A DNA stretch of 64,000 nucleotides from Gordonia zhaorongruii (GCF_007559005.1 NZ_CP041763.1:1892463-1956462), one strand, 5' to 3'. Positions 31,861 to 41,540 are shown, counted from the stretch's first letter. Translations and numbers: made by a program. The notes: a model not told the origin generated them from the letters alone.

Positions 31861-32036
31861 CGCTCACGGCACATCGCCAGCACTCGCGGGTCGTCGGTGA
31901 CGAAACGGTCGACCTCTTCACCGGCATCGCAGCGCAGAAGCGAGATGGTCGCCGACTCCGGCCGCAGGGACGCCACCTCCCACACCGCGCCTGCGTCTTC
32001 CCAGCGCTGCACACGGTCGAGGTCGTCGGAGGTCAT
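31854..32036 (-). CDS. Small conserved protein coupled to dinB
   Basis: A 60-residue soluble protein beginning [17 protein letters not shown] and containing [14 protein letters not shown] recall short hypothetical proteins of this pattern in many Mycobacteriales but no known function. Its stop overlaps the start of dinB, so the two are translated together. It might assist or regulate the polymerase, though nothing in its sequence shows how. Confidence 0.65.
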   Translation of the reverse strand: MTSDDLDRVQRWEDAGAVWEVASLRPESATISLLRCDAGEEVDRFVTDDPRVLAMCRERW

Positions 32037-32094
32037 ATGGCGATTCTATCGTCGCCGGTGCGCCCGGAGCACGACCGTGCGGCTGTCGGTTCGG

Positions 32095-32100
32095 TAATCT
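32095..32100 (+). promoter_or_regulatory. -10 element TAATCT, leaderless start of the GDSL esterase
   Basis: TAATCT is followed by exactly seven bases and GTG 32108. It is the clearest leaderless promoter in the window. Confidence 0.55.
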
Positions 32101-32107
32101 CGCGCGA

Positions 32108-32860
32108 GTGAGTTTCGTTCGATACGTCGCCCTCGGCGACTCCTTCACAGAGGGGGTCGGCGACCCCGACCCGACACGTCCCAACGGCGTCCGCGGCTGG
32201 GCTGATCGCGTCGCGGGTGCGCTCGCCGCAGCCGACCCGGACGCCCGCTACGCGAATCTCGCGATCCGGGGACGCAAGCTCGTGCCGATCGTCGACGAGC
32301 AGGTCTACGCTGCTGTCTCGTTGAGTCCGGACCTCGTGTCGATCCATGCCGGTGGGAACGACATACTGCGGCCGGGCGTCGATCTCGACGCACTCGGGAA
32401 GGTCTACGACGAGGCGATCGGCGCACTCGCCGCGACCGGCGCGACACTCGTCATCTTCACCCCGCACGACCCCGGGGCATCCAGATTCTTCCGGCCGTTG
32501 CGCAGCCGGTTCGCAACTCTCGCTGAGATCATGCGGCGGATCGCCGACCGTCACGGCGCCGTCCTCGTCGACTACTGGCGGATCCGCGATTACGACGACC
32601 CTCGGTTGTGGGCGAGCGACAGACTGCACATGTCACCACAGGGACATCAGCGCATGGCGATCGCCGTACTCGACGCGCTCGACGTTGCCCACGACCTCGA
32701 GCCGCTTCCGCTCGGAGATCCGATGCCGTCCGGCCCCGCCGAGAACATCCGCTGGACGCGCGAGTTCCTCGGTCCCTGGGTGGGTCGCAGACTGCGCGGT
32801 ACGTCGAGCGGCGACGAGTTGTCCGCGAAGTACCCGACGTGGTCGCGAATCAGATACTGA
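32108..32860 (+). CDS. SGNH/GDSL-family esterase or lipase
   Basis: A 250-residue hydrolase with all four SGNH blocks: GDSFTEG at 10-16 (nucleophile Ser12), a Gly in ANLAIRG, HAGGND in block III, and DRLHMSPQGH with the Asp/His pair. No signal peptide is visible, so it is probably cytoplasmic. Related actinobacterial proteins act as esterases; the substrate is unknown. It diverges from the dinB pair. Confidence 0.85.
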   Translation: MSFVRYVALGDSFTEGVGDPDPTRPNGVRGWADRVAGALAAADPDARYANLAIRGRKLVPIVDEQVYAAVSLSPDLVSIHAGGNDILRPGVDLDALGKVYDEAIGALAATGATLVIFTPHDPGASRFFRPLRSRFATLAEIMRRIADRHGAVLVDYWRIRDYDDPRLWASDRLHMSPQGHQRMAIAVLDALDVAHDLEPLPLGDPMPSGPAENIRWTREFLGPWVGRRLRGTSSGDELSAKYPTWSRIRY

Positions 32861-33066
32861 CGCCGCCCGTCCGGCTTCAGAGTATCCACGAATCGCCGAT
32901 CATCGTCGCTCAGCGACCACGCGCCTTCATCGCGATCAACGACGAAATGATGATGACTGACCATCGCACATCGACTCCACCGATCCGGAACTGTCGTACC
33001 CCGTTGATAGTGTCATGTCAGAAGCCGCCGAAACCGGCTCTGACCAGCACAGAGGAGGTGGTTCCG

Positions 33067-34551
33067 ATGAGTGCATCGCAGTACGACCGCCAGGCTCTCC
33101 CGGACTCGCCCGCCGCGCTGATCGAGCTGATGAACGAGGCCGCTGCCAAGCTCACCGAGGTGTCCTTCGCCTCGATGTCGAGCGACGAGATCCTCGCCGC
33201 CGCCGAGATCAACGAGCAGATGCGTGCCCGTGTCGAGGCAGCGACGACCAGTCTGATAATCGAGGTGAACGACCAGTTCGCCTTCCACGGCGCCGGTTTC
33301 CAGACCGTGCAGAAGTACATGGCCACCGGGCTCCGCTTGGGCGCTCCCGAGGCGAGCGCGCGCACGAAGCTCATGTTCGCGACCGGTGAGTTCCTCGCCA
33401 TCGGCGGCGGCCGGCTCCCGGCCCGCAATCCGGCCGCGGCGCAGGCGTTGCGCGACGGCGCGATCAATCGCGCGCACGTCCGCGACATTGCCGAGGTGAT
33501 GGACAAGATTCCCGCCGCAGTCGACGCAGAGGCCGTCACCGCCGCCGAGGAGCACCTCGTCGACGCGGCTCGGACGCTGTCCCCGGAGGGCGTCAAGAAG
33601 GTCGGCGCACGAATCCTCGGCCATCTCGATCCCGACGGCGAGCTGACGGACGACGCCGATCGCAAGCGCACCCGCGGTTTCACCCTCACTCCGCAGGATG
33701 CGCGGCTCATGTCCAAGGTGCGTGGCTCGCTGACCCCCGCGCTGCGGGCCAAGCTCGACGTGATCCTGACCGCGTGGGCAGCGCCCGGGATGAACAATCC
33801 CGAAGACCCGGAGTCACCGCACGGCGCGGCCGACCAGGCCGGCCTCGACGAGGACGTACTTACGGCGGCGCGCGAGCGCGACACGCGCACCACCGCGCAA
33901 CGCAATCACGATGCGCTCGCGGCGATGGCCGACTTCGCCCTCGGTCACGGTGCGCTCGGGCGTCCGGACCGGATTCCGGCCGAACTGGTCGTCACCATCA
34001 CCAACCAGGAGTTGGCAGCTGAGGCCGGTCTCGCGCTGACCGCTACCGGCGCGCACGTTCCGGTGAAGGACCTCGTCGAGGTCGCCGCCCACGCGACACC
34101 GCACCTGGCTGTCTTCAAAGGCCACACCGACGAAGTCCTCTACCTCGGACGCGGCAAGCGGTTCGCCAGCAAGGCCCAGCGGCTCGCGATGTTCGCCCGC
34201 GACCGCGGCTGCTCGGGCGCGGAGTGTGACGTGCCGTTCTCCCGGACCGAGGCGCACCACGTGGTCCGTTGGGAGAACGGCGGACGCACGGACATCGACA
34301 ACCTCGGTGGAGCGTGCGGCAAGCACAACCGGGCCGAGTGGTCAGGGTCGGGCAAGTGGACGACCACGATCCTCGCCGACGGGCCCGACGCCGGTCGGGT
34401 CGCCTGGCGGCCGTATGGCTCCACCAGGACATGGCAGGTCAACCCGATTCACCACGTCGGGCAGGAGCCCGAGTTCCTCCCGCACGGCCCGCCTCGAGGC
34501 AGCGGTTCGGACGTCGAGGCCCTGCTCGCCACGATCCTCAACGCCGCCTGA
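33067..34551 (+). CDS. DUF222 / HNH endonuclease-domain protein (13E12 type)
   Basis: A 494-residue protein with an N-terminal DUF222 domain (about 30-330) and a C-terminal HNH domain (about 380-430): CSGAECDVPFSRTEAHHVVR, then NGGRTDIDNLGGACGKHN. This family is present in many copies in Mycobacteriales, including the REP13E12 repeats of M. tuberculosis, and may be mobile. An excellent ribosome binding site, GAGGAGGTGG, precedes ATG 33067. A GATAGT -10-like sequence lies at 33004-33009. Nuclease activity is possible but untested for most members. Confidence 0.85.
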   Translation: MSASQYDRQALPDSPAALIELMNEAAAKLTEVSFASMSSDEILAAAEINEQMRARVEAATTSLIIEVNDQFAFHGAGFQTVQKYMATGLRLGAPEASARTKLMFATGEFLAIGGGRLPARNPAAAQALRDGAINRAHVRDIAEVMDKIPAAVDAEAVTAAEEHLVDAARTLSPEGVKKVGARILGHLDPDGELTDDADRKRTRGFTLTPQDARLMSKVRGSLTPALRAKLDVILTAWAAPGMNNPEDPESPHGAADQAGLDEDVLTAARERDTRTTAQRNHDALAAMADFALGHGALGRPDRIPAELVVTITNQELAAEAGLALTATGAHVPVKDLVEVAAHATPHLAVFKGHTDEVLYLGRGKRFASKAQRLAMFARDRGCSGAECDVPFSRTEAHHVVRWENGGRTDIDNLGGACGKHNRAEWSGSGKWTTTILADGPDAGRVAWRPYGSTRTWQVNPIHHVGQEPEFLPHGPPRGSGSDVEALLATILNAA

Positions 34552-34563
34552 GCCGGCTCTTCA

Positions 34564-34587
34564 CCCCCGACAGGGTGTGAGCGGGGG
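34564..34587. terminator. Weak GC hairpin between HNH gene and ileS
   Basis: CCCCCG (34564-34569) and CGGGGG (34582-34587) bracket a 12-base loop in the 70-base gap between these convergent genes. The stem is short and no T-run follows. Confidence 0.4.
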
Positions 34588-34621
34588 CAGGAGACGTTGC
34601 GACCGAGCGCGCCGAAGCGCT

Positions 34622-37600
34622 TCAGGCCTTGGTCACGTCCGCGGAGACACCGTCGCCCAGTTCGATGGCAGCCGCGTCGCCGGTCACCACGTCGAACGTG
34701 GTCGCCAGAACCTCACCCGCGATCAGATCGGCGTGAGTCTTCGCCGTCTCAACCGACTCCGCGGGCACCACCAGGCGCACCGAGATACGGTCGGACACTT
34801 CGAATCCCAGATTTCGACGCGCGTCCTGCAGTTCGCGGACCCGGTCCTTGGCCCAGCCCTCGGCTTCGAGTTCGGGAGTCACCTGGGTGTCGAGGACGAC
34901 GAGACCGCGGCCACTCGGCATCTCGGCCGTCGAATCGGGCGACGCTGCGACCAACTTCCGCGTGAACTCCTCGCCGCGCAGCTCGATACCGTCCGCGATG
35001 ACCACCTGTTCGCCGGTCTCGTCGCTCGTCCCGAACTCCCAGTTCCCCGACTTCACGGCCTTGATCGCGCGCTGCACGTCCTTGCCGATGCGCGGACCTG
35101 CCGCGCGCGCGTTCACCGCGACCTCGACTCGTCCGACGGCGTCGACATCCGACGACAGGCCCACCTTCTTGACGTTCATCTCGTCCGCGATCAGATCCGC
35201 GTACGGCGCCATGGCCTCCGCGGTCGGCGATGCGACGGTCAAACCCGGCAGCGGCAGACGCACCCGCAGCTTGTTGGCCTTGCGGACACTCGACGCGACC
35301 GAACAGACCGACTGGACCTCATCCATCGCCGACACCAGATCGGGGTCGGCCGGAAGCTCGTCCGCCGACGGCCAATCCGTCAAGTGCACCGACCGCTCAC
35401 CCGTGAGACCGCGCCACATCGCCTCGGTAGCCAGCGGCAGCAACGGCGCCGCGAGACGACCCGCCACCTCGAGCACCGTGTACAACGTGTCGAACGCGTC
35501 CGAATCACCATCCTGGCCCGACCAGAAGCGAGCACGCGAACGGCGCACGTACCAGTTCGTCAACGACTCGCAGAACTCCCGGAACGAATCGCACGCCCCC
35601 GCGATGTCGTAGACGTCGAGTGCCTCGGTCATCTCATCGCGAGTCTGCGCGAGTTTCGCCAGGATGTACCGGTCGAGGACGTGCTGCGAGTCGGTTCGCC
35701 ATGCAGCACGGCGGTCGGCGTACAACTGCAGGAAGCTGTACGCGTTCCACATCGGCAGCAGCGCCTGGCGCACGCCCTCACGGATACCGCGCTCGGTGAC
35801 GACGAGGTTGCCGCCGCGCAGGATCGGCGATGCCATCAGGAACCAGCGCATCGCATCCGAGCCGTCCCGGTCGAAGACCTCGTTGACGTCCGGGTAGTTG
35901 CGCTTGGACTTGCTCATCTTCTGTCCGTCGTCGCCCAGCACGATGCCGTGAGCTGCGACGGTCTTGAACGCGGGCCGGTCGAAGAGCGCGGTCGCGAGCA
36001 CATGCAGGTTGTAGAACCAGCCACGCGTCTGCCCGTTGTACTCGACGATGAAGTCACCGGGGTTGTGCGGAGGAGTCGCTGCGCTCGCCCCGTCATCCCC
36101 GTCGAACCACTCGGTGTTCTCGAACGGGTAATGCACCTGGGCGAACGGCATGGACCCCGACTCGAACCAGCAGTCGAGAACCTCGGGCACCCGACGCATG
36201 GTGGAACGTCCGGTCGGATCGTCCGGGTTCGGACGAGTCAGATCATCGATGTACGGGCGGTGGAGATTGTCCGGCCGAACGCCGAAGTCCTCAGCCAGCT
36301 GATCGAGGCTGCCGTACACATCCATCCGCGGGTAGTCCGGATCGTCGGACAGCCACACCGGGATGGGCGCGCCCCAGTATCGGTTACGGCTGATGTTCCA
36401 GTCCTTGGCGCCCTCGAGCCACTTGCCGAACTGGCCGTCCCGGATGTGCGCGGGCGACCAGGTGATCTCCTGATTCAACTCGAGCATCCGCTGCTTGATC
36501 GGCTGCACGGCGACGAACCACGACGGGACCGCCATGTAGATCAGCGGTTTGCCCGACCGCCACGAGTGCGGGTACGAGTGCTCGATGGTCTCGTGACGCA
36601 GTACCCGCGACACCGCCTTCAGATCCTTGATGATGACGGGGTTCGCGTCGAAGACCATCATCCCCTCGTACGGCGGGACCAGGGCGGTGAACTTACCGCC
36701 CGGATCCAGCGGCTGGACCACCTCGATGCCGTTGTCGGTCGCGACATCCATGTCCTCTTCACCGAAGGCGGGCGCCAGGTGCACCACGCCGGTTCCGCTA
36801 TCGGTGGTGACGTAGTCCGCGAGCAGAATGCGGTGTGCGTTCGGGTGGCCGACGAAGAAGTCGAACGGCGGCGTGTACGCGATACCGGCGAGATCCCGTC
36901 CCGCGTACGTGCCCACCGTCTCCGACTCGCCGAGCTCCTTGCCGTAGCTTCCGACGAGGGCGGCTGCGAGCAGGTACTCGGTGCCGTTCTCCGCGCGGAG
37001 ATGGACGTACTCCACGTCCGGATGAACGGCCATCGCCAGGTTCGACGGCAGCGTCCACGGAGTGGTGGTCCAGATCAGTGCGTTGACGCCGTTGAGGGCT
37101 GCGAGCGGCGAACCGTCCTCGACTGACAACGGCATGGCGACGGTGAGCGCCGGATCCTGACGCATGCGGTAGGCGTCGTCGAGCTTGGCCTCCTGATTGC
37201 TCAACGGAGTCTGCTCGTACCAGGAGTACGGCAGCACCCGGTAACCCTGATAGACGAGTCCCTTGTCGTGAAGGCGCTTGAACGCCCACATGACCGACTC
37301 CATGAAGTCCAGGTCGAGTGTCTTGTAGTCGTTGTCGAAGTCGACCCAGCGCGCCTGCCGGGTCACGTAGTTCCGCCATTCTCCGGTGTAGCGCAGCACC
37401 GAATCGCGACAGTACTCGTTGAACTTCTCGACGCCCATCGTCTCGATCTCCGACTTGTCGGTGATCCCCAACTGACGTTCCGCCTCGAGCTCAGCGGGCA
37501 GGCCGTGCGTGTCCCACCCGAACCGGCGGTCCACCTTCCTGCCGCGCATCGTCTGATAACGCGGCACCACGTCCTTCACGTAACCGGTCAGCAGGTGCCC

Positions 37601-37807
37601 GTAGTGCGGGAGGCCGTTAGCGAAGGGCGGTCCGTCGTAGAAGACGAACTCCGGCGCATCGTCGCGATTGGCGATCGACGCCGCGAAGGTGTCGTCGGTG
37701 TCCCAGAAATCGAGGACGTGACGCTCGACGTCCGGGAAGGACGGTGCACTACGTCCGGTGCCGCCGGTGAGATCCACGATCGGGTAAACGGGGTTCTGGT
37801 CACTCAT
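34622..37807 (-). CDS. ileS: Isoleucyl-tRNA synthetase
   Basis: A 1061-residue class Ia synthetase that charges tRNA-Ile. The HIGH signature reads HYGH at residues 68-71, and KMSKS lies near residue 630, followed by the anticodon-binding and C-terminal domains. Length and the sequence around HYGH match the eukaryote-like (type 2) IleRS of Actinobacteria, a class often less sensitive to mupirocin. The ATG at 37807 has GAGGAG at 37819-37814, which lies beside the T-box structure described separately, so expression probably responds to tRNA-Ile charging. Confidence 0.96.
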   Translation of the reverse strand: MSDQNPVYPIVDLTGGTGRSAPSFPDVERHVLDFWDTDDTFAASIANRDDAPEFVFYDGPPFANGLPHYGHLLTGYVKDVVPRYQTMRGRKVDRRFGWDTHGLPAELEAERQLGITDKSEIETMGVEKFNEYCRDSVLRYTGEWRNYVTRQARWVDFDNDYKTLDLDFMESVMWAFKRLHDKGLVYQGYRVLPYSWYEQTPLSNQEAKLDDAYRMRQDPALTVAMPLSVEDGSPLAALNGVNALIWTTTPWTLPSNLAMAVHPDVEYVHLRAENGTEYLLAAALVGSYGKELGESETVGTYAGRDLAGIAYTPPFDFFVGHPNAHRILLADYVTTDSGTGVVHLAPAFGEEDMDVATDNGIEVVQPLDPGGKFTALVPPYEGMMVFDANPVIIKDLKAVSRVLRHETIEHSYPHSWRSGKPLIYMAVPSWFVAVQPIKQRMLELNQEITWSPAHIRDGQFGKWLEGAKDWNISRNRYWGAPIPVWLSDDPDYPRMDVYGSLDQLAEDFGVRPDNLHRPYIDDLTRPNPDDPTGRSTMRRVPEVLDCWFESGSMPFAQVHYPFENTEWFDGDDGASAATPPHNPGDFIVEYNGQTRGWFYNLHVLATALFDRPAFKTVAAHGIVLGDDGQKMSKSKRNYPDVNEVFDRDGSDAMRWFLMASPILRGGNLVVTERGIREGVRQALLPMWNAYSFLQLYADRRAAWRTDSQHVLDRYILAKLAQTRDEMTEALDVYDIAGACDSFREFCESLTNWYVRRSRARFWSGQDGDSDAFDTLYTVLEVAGRLAAPLLPLATEAMWRGLTGERSVHLTDWPSADELPADPDLVSAMDEVQSVCSVASSVRKANKLRVRLPLPGLTVASPTAEAMAPYADLIADEMNVKKVGLSSDVDAVGRVEVAVNARAAGPRIGKDVQRAIKAVKSGNWEFGTSDETGEQVVIADGIELRGEEFTRKLVAASPDSTAEMPSGRGLVVLDTQVTPELEAEGWAKDRVRELQDARRNLGFEVSDRISVRLVVPAESVETAKTHADLIAGEVLATTFDVVTGDAAAIELGDGVSADVTKA

Positions 37808-37810
37808 CTG

Positions 37811-38025
37811 CGTCTCCTCGTGCCACTGGGTGCTGATCGCTCAGCATGTCGGCACGGGGACGCTCGCCTGGACGTGCGCGGTACCACCCCGCTTGCGTCC
37901 GTCCCCCGCGGTGCGGAGGGGACGCCGCTCGTTCAATGGCTGTGACGGGCCTGCCCGTCCGGTTCTACTGGGACGCTTGCGCGCCCGTTCTTCCGGAAGC
38001 TCCCCGGTGATGGCCGGATCGTCGC
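37811..38025 (-). promoter_or_regulatory. Translational T-box riboswitch of ileS (ultrashort Stem I type)
   Basis: The T-box core TGGTACCGCG is at 37886-37877. About 125 bases upstream, GGCCATCACCGGGGAGC places an ATC (isoleucine) specifier at 38011-38009 in a short GC-rich Stem I, as in actinobacterial ileS leaders. Downstream a hairpin TGCTGA/TCAGCA (37846-37841, 37836-37831) sits inside CGTGCC/GGCACG (37856-37851, 37824-37819), whose last base joins the GAGGAG ribosome binding site. Uncharged tRNA-Ile is expected to free that site. A TAGACT -10 (38042-38037) overlaps the end of the upstream gene. Confidence 0.88.
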
Positions 38026-38039
38026 TGTACGACAGGAGT

Positions 38040-39104
38040 CTACTCGCTGGACTCGTCTTTATCGGATGCGGTCTCCGATGCGGGAATCTCACGGCCGTAC
38101 TCGTCGTACGAGTCGCCGTAGACCAGTTTCATCTCCGGCAGCGTCGGGTCCGGCGAGTTCACCACGAGGGACTCACCCTCGTCGGGCAGACGTCGACGGC
38201 CGACGTACTGACCGGCTTCGGCTTCCTGACCGGCTTCGGCCTCGGCAGCATCGTTCCGGACAGCACCGTCGTGTCCCGACTCGTCCGACTCGCTCGTCGT
38301 CGGAACCTGAGACCAACCGCCAGTTTCCGGCGCGCTGGTGCCGATCGGATGATCCGAGCCGACGGCCTGGTTCTGACCGGCGGTATCCGGAACGCTCCAC
38401 CCGCCGGTAGCCGGCCCGGACTCCTGCGCATGCAGGCGCGACGCCTCCGGAGACTGCGTGTAGATCGGTCCTGAGGGTGCGTGCGCATTCGGCTCAGTCG
38501 GATCGACGGCCCGCTGCTCACCCGTTGGTGCCTGCGCCGGGAACGACCCGGTCACCGAGCGGACGTAGTCGTCCGCGTTTCCGGTCGGATTCTCGCCGGT
38601 CGGGTTCGAGCCGGTGACTGGAGCCTGTCCCCCGGTCTCCGGGGAGCCGGCGACCGCCGCGCCGTGCGCGTCCGGTGACACGACGGAACCGAGGCCACCA
38701 CCGGGTCGGACCGGAGTCGTGGGGTTCTGGCCGGTCTCGTGAGCGCCCGCCGCTCCGACTCCGGCCGCTCCGGCGCCCGCTGCGCCGAGACCCAGCGCCG
38801 CGTTCGTTCCGGACTGAGCCGAACCGCCAGAGCCGTCTGAACCGTCCGAGCCGTCGGTGTCGTCGTCGCCGAGTAGCGGTTCGCGTCGAGCAACCGATTC
38901 GCGGCCGCGAATCGTGAACAGCGGCTCGTCCTGAACACCACCGCGACCGCGCTTGCTCGCGCGGACGGTGTCGACCAGGAGGATCACGAGGCCGAGGAGG
39001 CAGACGACGATGCAGGCCACCGCCAACCAGAAGTTGGCGGTCACGAGCGCGAATACCAGAAGGCCGAAACCGATGAGAGTCGCCGCCACTGCGATCGTCA
39101 GCAT
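38040..39104 (-). CDS. Membrane protein with long disordered tail, between wag31 and ileS
   Basis: A 354-residue protein. Two hydrophobic segments at the N-terminus (about 3-22 and 26-46) are followed by a basic patch, KRGRGG, and then some 290 residues rich in Gly, Ala, Ser, Pro, Asp and Thr with no clear domain. The last 45 residues (VVNSPDPTLPEMKLVYGDSY) look more conserved. I do not recognise a named family. Its place next to wag31 and sepF suggests a possible role in polar growth or division, by context only. Its stop lies in the ileS promoter. Confidence 0.65.
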   Translation of the reverse strand: MLTIAVAATLIGFGLLVFALVTANFWLAVACIVVCLLGLVILLVDTVRASKRGRGGVQDEPLFTIRGRESVARREPLLGDDDTDGSDGSDGSGGSAQSGTNAALGLGAAGAGAAGVGAAGAHETGQNPTTPVRPGGGLGSVVSPDAHGAAVAGSPETGGQAPVTGSNPTGENPTGNADDYVRSVTGSFPAQAPTGEQRAVDPTEPNAHAPSGPIYTQSPEASRLHAQESGPATGGWSVPDTAGQNQAVGSDHPIGTSAPETGGWSQVPTTSESDESGHDGAVRNDAAEAEAGQEAEAGQYVGRRRLPDEGESLVVNSPDPTLPEMKLVYGDSYDEYGREIPASETASDKDESSE

Positions 39105-39150
39105 GAACGTCCTCTCATCGGTTTCGATCCGTGAATGTATTACTCACGTG

Positions 39151-39978
39151 TCAGTTCTGAGGATACCCGCCGTCGAAACTCTGCCCTTGACCCGACTCGG
39201 CGGGAGCAGCACTGCCCCGCTGCTGCAGTTCTTCGAGCTGAGATTCGAGGTACGTCTTCAGACGAGTGCGGTACTCGCGCTCGAATGTCTTCAGCTGCTC
39301 GATGCGCCCCTCCAGAACACCGCGCTGCTGGTTGATCGTCGACATGATCTCGGTGTGCTTCTGCTCGGCATCGCGCTGCAGGAAGTCGGCCCGCTCCTGC
39401 GCCTGACGGACCTGGGTCTCCGCACGTGTCTGAGCGTCGGCGAGGAGGGCCTCGCTGCGCTGACGGGCGTCGGCCAGCGTGGAGTCCGCGTTGCCCTGCG
39501 CCTCGGACACCATGCTCTCGCTGCGGTGCCGGGCATCGGCGAGCAGGCCCTCAGCCTCGGTACGCGCCGAACCGGTGACTCGGTCCGCGGTGTCCTGTGC
39601 GAGTGCGAGCACGCGCGCTGCACGGTTGCTCGCGTCCTCGTCGACGGCACGCGCCGACGACGCTGCGGCTGCCGAAGTGGTAGCCGCAGCGGCCGGAGCC
39701 GCTGCTGCTGCGGCGGCGGCCGGCTCTGCCGCGGGCGCCGAGTCGGCGGCCGCCGCGAATGTCTGGGTACGGTCGGGACCGGCCGAACGGGCTTCGCCCA
39801 ATTCGGTCTCCAGCTCGCCGACACGCTGCTTGAGATCAGAGTTCTCGTCGATCAGGCGAGCGAGCTCCGCTTCGACGAAGTCGAGGAACTGATCGACCTC
39901 ATCTTCGTTGTAGCCGCGCTTACCGATCGGCGGTTTGCTGAACGCCACGTTATGCACATCAGCCGGTGTCAGCCGCAT
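39151..39978 (-). CDS. wag31: Wag31/DivIVA polar growth protein
   Basis: A 275-residue coiled-coil protein that marks negatively curved membrane at cell poles and directs tip growth in Mycobacteriales. The membrane-binding N-terminal domain reads [20 protein letters not shown], followed by [13 protein letters not shown]. An Ala-rich linker (about 80-110) leads to a long coiled coil (about 130-250). ATG 39978 is preferred because the DivIVA domain starts there. yggT and sepF lie upstream, as in mycobacteria; the neighbour on the other side here is the ileS block. Confidence 0.94.
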   Translation of the reverse strand: MRLTPADVHNVAFSKPPIGKRGYNEDEVDQFLDFVEAELARLIDENSDLKQRVGELETELGEARSAGPDRTQTFAAAADSAPAAEPAAAAAAAAPAAAATTSAAAASSARAVDEDASNRAARVLALAQDTADRVTGSARTEAEGLLADARHRSESMVSEAQGNADSTLADARQRSEALLADAQTRAETQVRQAQERADFLQRDAEQKHTEIMSTINQQRGVLEGRIEQLKTFEREYRTRLKTYLESQLEELQQRGSAAPAESGQGQSFDGGYPQN

Positions 39979-40279
39979 TTCGGTTCCCCTCTTACCTTTC
40001 GCTCGTATCCGGTCGGATACGGGTTCGTGTCCTCGGTCGGTCATCCGGGTCCGCACGGGCGAACACGTGATGTGACAAGTTTTATCGCAATTCCATTAAT
40101 ACCAGTACCACTACGTCACTAGCGTGTCATCTCGTCACTCCAGGACCAAGTGTCATCAACAGCCTCCATCTGTTCGCAATCAAAACTCAGCCGAATCGTC
40201 ATTTACGGACAGGGTTTCGCTGGATTCAGCACCTCGCAGTGCCGCTGAACAGTGGCTATGCCGGACGCCGGTCCACGCG
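39979..40279. other. 301-base gap upstream of wag31 (promoter region, no gene)
   Basis: I see no convincing gene. The half next to wag31 (about 40060-40200) is unusually AT-rich for this window and holds -10-like minus-strand hexamers (TATTAA at about 40100, GATAAA at about 40085), consistent with a separate promoter for wag31. No palindrome stood out. Confidence 0.5.
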
Positions 40280-40579
40280 TCACCCCGCCGAAATCGCGAA
40301 GCTCTGCGTCACCTGCATTCCGATCGACACGACGATCAGCACGATCATCAGCGACAGATCCAGCCGGATCGAACCGAGGTTCAACGGCGGAATCAAGCGA
40401 CGCAGCAACTTCACCGGAGGATCGGTGAGAGTGAAAACCACCTCGATCACGATGACGGTCGGCCCCGTCGGGCGCCACCGCCGGGCGAACGACTGCACCA
40501 TCTCGACCACGAGGCGGCCGAGGAGCAACAGCGTGTAGAGGAAGAGCACGAAATAGAGGATCCAGAGGAAGGACGTCAC
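40280..40579 (-). CDS. YggT-family membrane protein
   Basis: A 99-residue two-span protein of the YggT family. Both hydrophobic segments are clear (about 3-25 and 72-93), with the conserved TDPPVKLLRRLIPP between them. It is encoded between sepF and wag31, as in other Actinobacteria and many Firmicutes, and is thought to act in cell-envelope or division processes. A terminator-like hairpin separates it from sepF, so it probably has its own promoter. Confidence 0.88.
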   Translation of the reverse strand: MTSFLWILYFVLFLYTLLLLGRLVVEMVQSFARRWRPTGPTVIVIEVVFTLTDPPVKLLRRLIPPLNLGSIRLDLSLMIVLIVVSIGMQVTQSFAISAG

Positions 40580-40608
40580 CCCACAAGGGTGCCTGATGAA
40601 CGAGAAAA

Positions 40609-40649
40609 GCGCCGCGCCGACCCACCTGTTCGGCGAGTCGGCGCGGCGC
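40609..40649 (-). terminator. Strong intrinsic terminator downstream of sepF
   Basis: GCGCCGCGCCGAC (40609-40621) pairs perfectly with GTCGGCGCGGCGC (40637-40649), a 13-base stem with a 15-base loop. On the minus strand it is followed by CTTTTCTC, so it fits a Rho-independent terminator for the transcript ending at sepF. Confidence 0.8.
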
Positions 40650-40669
40650 GAGCGTCGTGGTGCTGGTTC

Positions 40670-41455
40670 TCAGGACTGGTTCGAGAAGCCCGTCTCGACG
40701 ATTCGGCGACGCTGCTCCGGCGTCACATCGATACCGGCGGGCGACAGCAGGAACACCTTGGTCGCCACCTTCTCGAGCGATCCGCGGGCGGCGAACGCCA
40801 GACCGGCGGCGAAGTCGACCAGCCGCTTGGCGTCGTCGTTGCTCATGTCGGCGAGGTCCATGATCACCGGGTTGCCGTCGCGGTAACGCTCACCGATGGT
40901 GCGGGCCTCGGAGTAGTCGGCCGGACGCAGCGTGCTGATCTTGCCTGCGGCATCACCGAGCGGATCGAGCTCGGCACGTGGTTCCGGCGCGACTGCGTTC
41001 GCGCCGCGTACCGGGTACGACGTGGAGCGATCGAGGGGCGCCAGACGCCCACGAGCGGGCTCATCGGTCACGTGGCGGCTGACACCGTACGGACGCTCAG
41101 CCCGGGCCGGGTAACCCCGGCCTTCGAAGCGGGCCGGCTCACGCATGGCCGGCTCACGCATGGCCGGTTCGCGCATCGCCGGCTCGCGGAGGACGGCATC
41201 CCGGTAGTCGGGCTCCCGGAACTCGCCGCGGAATCCCGAGTCACGGAAGTCCGAATCACGGAACTCCGGGTCACGGAAGCCCTCGTCGTCGTAGAAGGGC
41301 TCGTCACGCATGGCGTTCGAGCGGTACCGCTCCATGTAGGCGCGCTCCCGCGCGCTCATGGCCTGCCCCTCCGAGGGCTCGTCGAAGTAGTCGTCTTCGT
41401 ACTCGCTCGGAGGCACCATGCCGAAATATGCCTTGAACTTCTGCATCGTCGTCAT
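40670..41455 (-). CDS. sepF: SepF cell-division protein with expanded linker repeats
   Basis: A 261-residue protein that anchors FtsZ to the membrane and shapes the Z ring. The N-terminal membrane-targeting helix, MTTMQKFKAYFGMVP, and the C-terminal SepF domain (about 165-255, TLRPADYSEARTIGERYRDG onward) are conserved. The linker is unusual: FRD-type repeats then three MREPA repeats from 15-base tandem units near 41130-41190. I choose ATG 41455, preceded by AGAAAGG; the frame is open 33 bases more. Length is greater than is usual for actinobacterial SepF because of the linker. Confidence 0.93.
   Translation of the reverse strand: MTTMQKFKAYFGMVPPSEYEDDYFDEPSEGQAMSARERAYMERYRSNAMRDEPFYDDEGFRDPEFRDSDFRDSGFRGEFREPDYRDAVLREPAMREPAMREPAMREPARFEGRGYPARAERPYGVSRHVTDEPARGRLAPLDRSTSYPVRGANAVAPEPRAELDPLGDAAGKISTLRPADYSEARTIGERYRDGNPVIMDLADMSNDDAKRLVDFAAGLAFAARGSLEKVATKVFLLSPAGIDVTPEQRRRIVETGFSNQS
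41130..41285 (-). repeat. In-frame tandem repeats in the sepF linker
   Basis: 15-base units encoding MREPA occur three times in a row with a partial fourth (about 41130-41195). Imperfect units encoding FRDPE, FRDSD, FRDSG and FREPD follow nearer the N-terminus (about 41205-41285). All preserve the frame. They are coding repeats, not a CRISPR array, since there are no unique spacers. Confidence 0.75.
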
Positions 41456-41540
41456 CAGAGGCCTTTCTGGGGGGTGCGCGAGGGTCATTCGTTGAAGTTG
41501 TTGTCAGTTGATCCAGATGGTTCTGCTGTGACCAATGTGA

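Noticed and set aside
33067..34551. HNH protein as restriction enzyme or defence system
   Set aside because: DUF222 architecture and lack of a methyltransferase or specificity gene argue against restriction.
34226..37126. 966-codon plus-strand open frame opposite ileS
   Set aside because: Same cause; the reverse gene has HYGH and KMSKS motifs and the plus frame has none.
41130..41285. Possible CRISPR-like array in sepF
   Set aside because: Units are contiguous 15-base coding repeats without spacers and keep the sepF reading frame.
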